NCBI GenBank assembly: GCA_003833135.1
Contig: QZLH01001374.1
Coordinates: forward strand, 22,706-32,940
DNA: 10,235 bases
Direction of reading: 5' to 3'
Source of the DNA: Oehlia diaphana
Taxonomy: Eukaryota; Glomeromycota; Glomeromycetes; Glomerales; Glomeraceae
A program made the translations under genes and the position numbers. The first letter of the stretch is position 1, and every line of letters starts with the position of its first letter. Of this stretch, positions 9,028-10,235 are shown piece after piece. The notes under the pieces were generated by a model. It saw nothing but the letters and a program-made list of their open reading frames with translations, was not told the DNA's origin and searched no databases.

Positions 9028-9252
9028 ATTCTTTAATATCACCTAGAGGACTAATTGAGCTATCTATATTAAAAAAATTTTTAAAGTTCAACCTTACTTC
9101 TATTAGCCAGTTTTAACATATGACGCTAAACAAATTCAAAAAAAAAGCGAAATTTATACGCCGATCATATAATTATCCTGTCATTCATAATTTACTGTTT
9201 TTATACATGAATTTCCATTTAAAATTTAATTATGCATAAAGTTTATATTAAT

Positions 9253-9400
9253 ATATTATAGTACGGGGTGAGTAATATCACTTATTTTAACATGGTTAAT
9301 GGATGATTGGTTTAATTGGTTAAAATTTTGCCACGTAAGTGGCAAAATTAATAACCGATCATCCATTAATCCATGTGAGATTACCCACGTACTATAATAT
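9253..9400. mobile_element. Foldback element, 148 bp, with hairpin centre
   Basis: The outer ends ATATTATAGTAC (9253) and GTACTATAATAT (to 9400) are perfect inverses. Inside them, GGGGTGAGTAAT pairs imperfectly with ATTACCCAC, and CATGGTTAATGGATGAT pairs with ATCATCCATTAATCCATG. The centre is a perfect 11-bp hairpin, AATTTTGCCAC (9324-9334) with a GTAA loop and GTGGCAAAATT (9339-9349). No coding capacity is present. It is most simply a MITE, with TA as a possible target duplication in AT-rich flanks. It lies about 225 bp beyond the stop codon of the plus-strand membrane gene. Confidence 0.65.
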
Positions 9401-9430
9401 TATTATTAGTTTCATAAGGAGCTTTACCCC

Positions 9431-9512
9431 TGTAAGATCTTTTTAACCAATTTATATATATATAATATTAATTTTAACCAATAAAAATGGGTCTGTAAGA
9501 TTTTGCTTAACC
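9431..9512. repeat. Short imperfect direct repeat
   Basis: TGTAAGATCTTTTTAACC (9431-9448) recurs as TGTAAGATTTTGCTTAACC (9494-9512), 63 bp apart, with a further TTTTAACCAAT between them. It has no known role and may be decayed repeat DNA. Confidence 0.4.
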
Positions 9513-9886
9513 CTATTAGCTATTATCTGTTATCCCCTGATCGGCACCATTTACACGATTATGCAAATGTAAATATTATATGTATTTATTTATCCGCTTC
9601 TAGGAAATTTTGCGGTAAAAATTAACTGTTGATTATACTATAATGGACTGATTTGAAAATTTGAGTAATTCGGAAAGATTTGCATTTTCCAAATGAGAAA
9701 AACTTTATTTGTAGTCTCAATATTATTTTCCAAGTGTAATAGTAATAGTTCCGAAGCTTTTTAAAATTAATCATTTTTTTTAAAAAATCTTTTAAAATGA
9801 AAAAAAAACCAAGCGAAAGTAAATAGATTCAACAATAAAATTTACTATATTTATACTCACGATATACTATAAAACATGTAAATGGC

Positions 9887-9910
9887 ATGATCGGCCTATC
9901 GGCCGATCAT
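9887..9910. repeat. Perfect 10-bp hairpin, 4-nt loop
   Basis: ATGATCGGCC (9887-9896), loop TATC, GGCCGATCAT (9901-9910). The GC-rich stem stands out in AT-rich spacer. No gene lies near it and no poly-T follows, so it is not a recognisable terminator. Confidence 0.6.
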
Positions 9911-10105
9911 TTATCCGATTCTAGACTTATTCCTAATTAGCCAGGACTAATACTTATATGTCATGGCCCATACCACAAACAGATTCTTTTTAGGAATCAC
10001 AGTTTCGCGATCACCAAGAAAAAATTCGACGTTGGCGTAACGTATGACAAGTGGATTATAAATCTGTCAACAATTAGTAATCACACCCCAGCCAAATGAT
10101 CGACA

Positions 10106-10144
10106 TAGTTTATAAGCGTGCACCAGATCCTAGCTTATAAACTA
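10106..10144. repeat. Perfect 12-bp inverted repeat, 15-nt loop
   Basis: TAGTTTATAAGC (10106-10117) and GCTTATAAACTA (10133-10144) are exact inverses around a 15-nt loop. A CCCATGGGC palindrome and a GGGC/GCCC pair follow at about 10146-10170. They may be the end of an element that runs out of the window. Confidence 0.6.
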
Positions 10145-10235
10145 CCCATGGGCATATACAGCCCACGGGCTCTGATTGGTCTAAAAGTAAGGATATTATT
10201 GTCCATAATAACGGACCATACTGGACCTCACCATC

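Larger units (their letters stand above)
9028..10235. other. Gene-free tail of the window, repeat-rich
   Basis: After the stop of the plus-strand membrane gene no coding frame is supported. The stretch holds the foldback element at 9253-9400, the direct repeat at 9431-9512 and the hairpins at 9887-9910 and 10106-10144. Confidence 0.5.

Overview
The window looks like nuclear DNA of an arbuscular mycorrhizal fungus of the Rhizophagus type. It is very AT-rich. The two genes that can be built have many short GT-AG introns (62 to 128 bp). The sequence is littered with small foldback elements, and the encoded families (a membrane-anchored SPRY protein and a kinase leader with a TSGN-type motif) are ones I associate with expanded families in Glomeromycotina. 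The genus is inferred from recall and was not tested by a search.

Layout: 1-1500 has no supportable gene. 1551-1787 (minus) is a short relic of the N-terminal leader of an expanded kinase family, broken by in-frame stops. 1969-2413 is a hAT-like MITE with matching ends and a near-perfect 8-bp target duplication. 2901-3265 is a second, almost fully foldback element. 3266-5097 is AT-rich spacer with T-tracts, a decayed tandem repeat, the GC-rich end of another element (4383-4446) and two adjacent hairpins (4907-4984).

5098-7653 (minus) is a nine-exon gene. Its spliced model is 1884 nt and 627 aa: about eight transmembrane helices, an Asn/Asp-rich linker and a C-terminal SPRY/B30.2 domain. 7810-9027 (plus) is a three-exon gene (354 aa) for a protein with a signal-anchor helix, a Cys-containing, probably N-glycosylated middle domain, a second membrane helix and a short charged tail. 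I do not recognise its family. The two start codons face away from each other across 156 bp, so they share a compact divergent promoter region. 9028-10235 is gene-free and holds a 148-bp foldback element and several perfect hairpins.

The only candidate for a functional unit is the divergent pair of membrane proteins, one with an inferred cytosolic protein-binding SPRY domain and one with an inferred extracytoplasmic domain. That they work together is inferred from arrangement only. The long plus-strand open frame at 5897-6112 and those at 1387-1707 and 3090-3299 are not considered genes.
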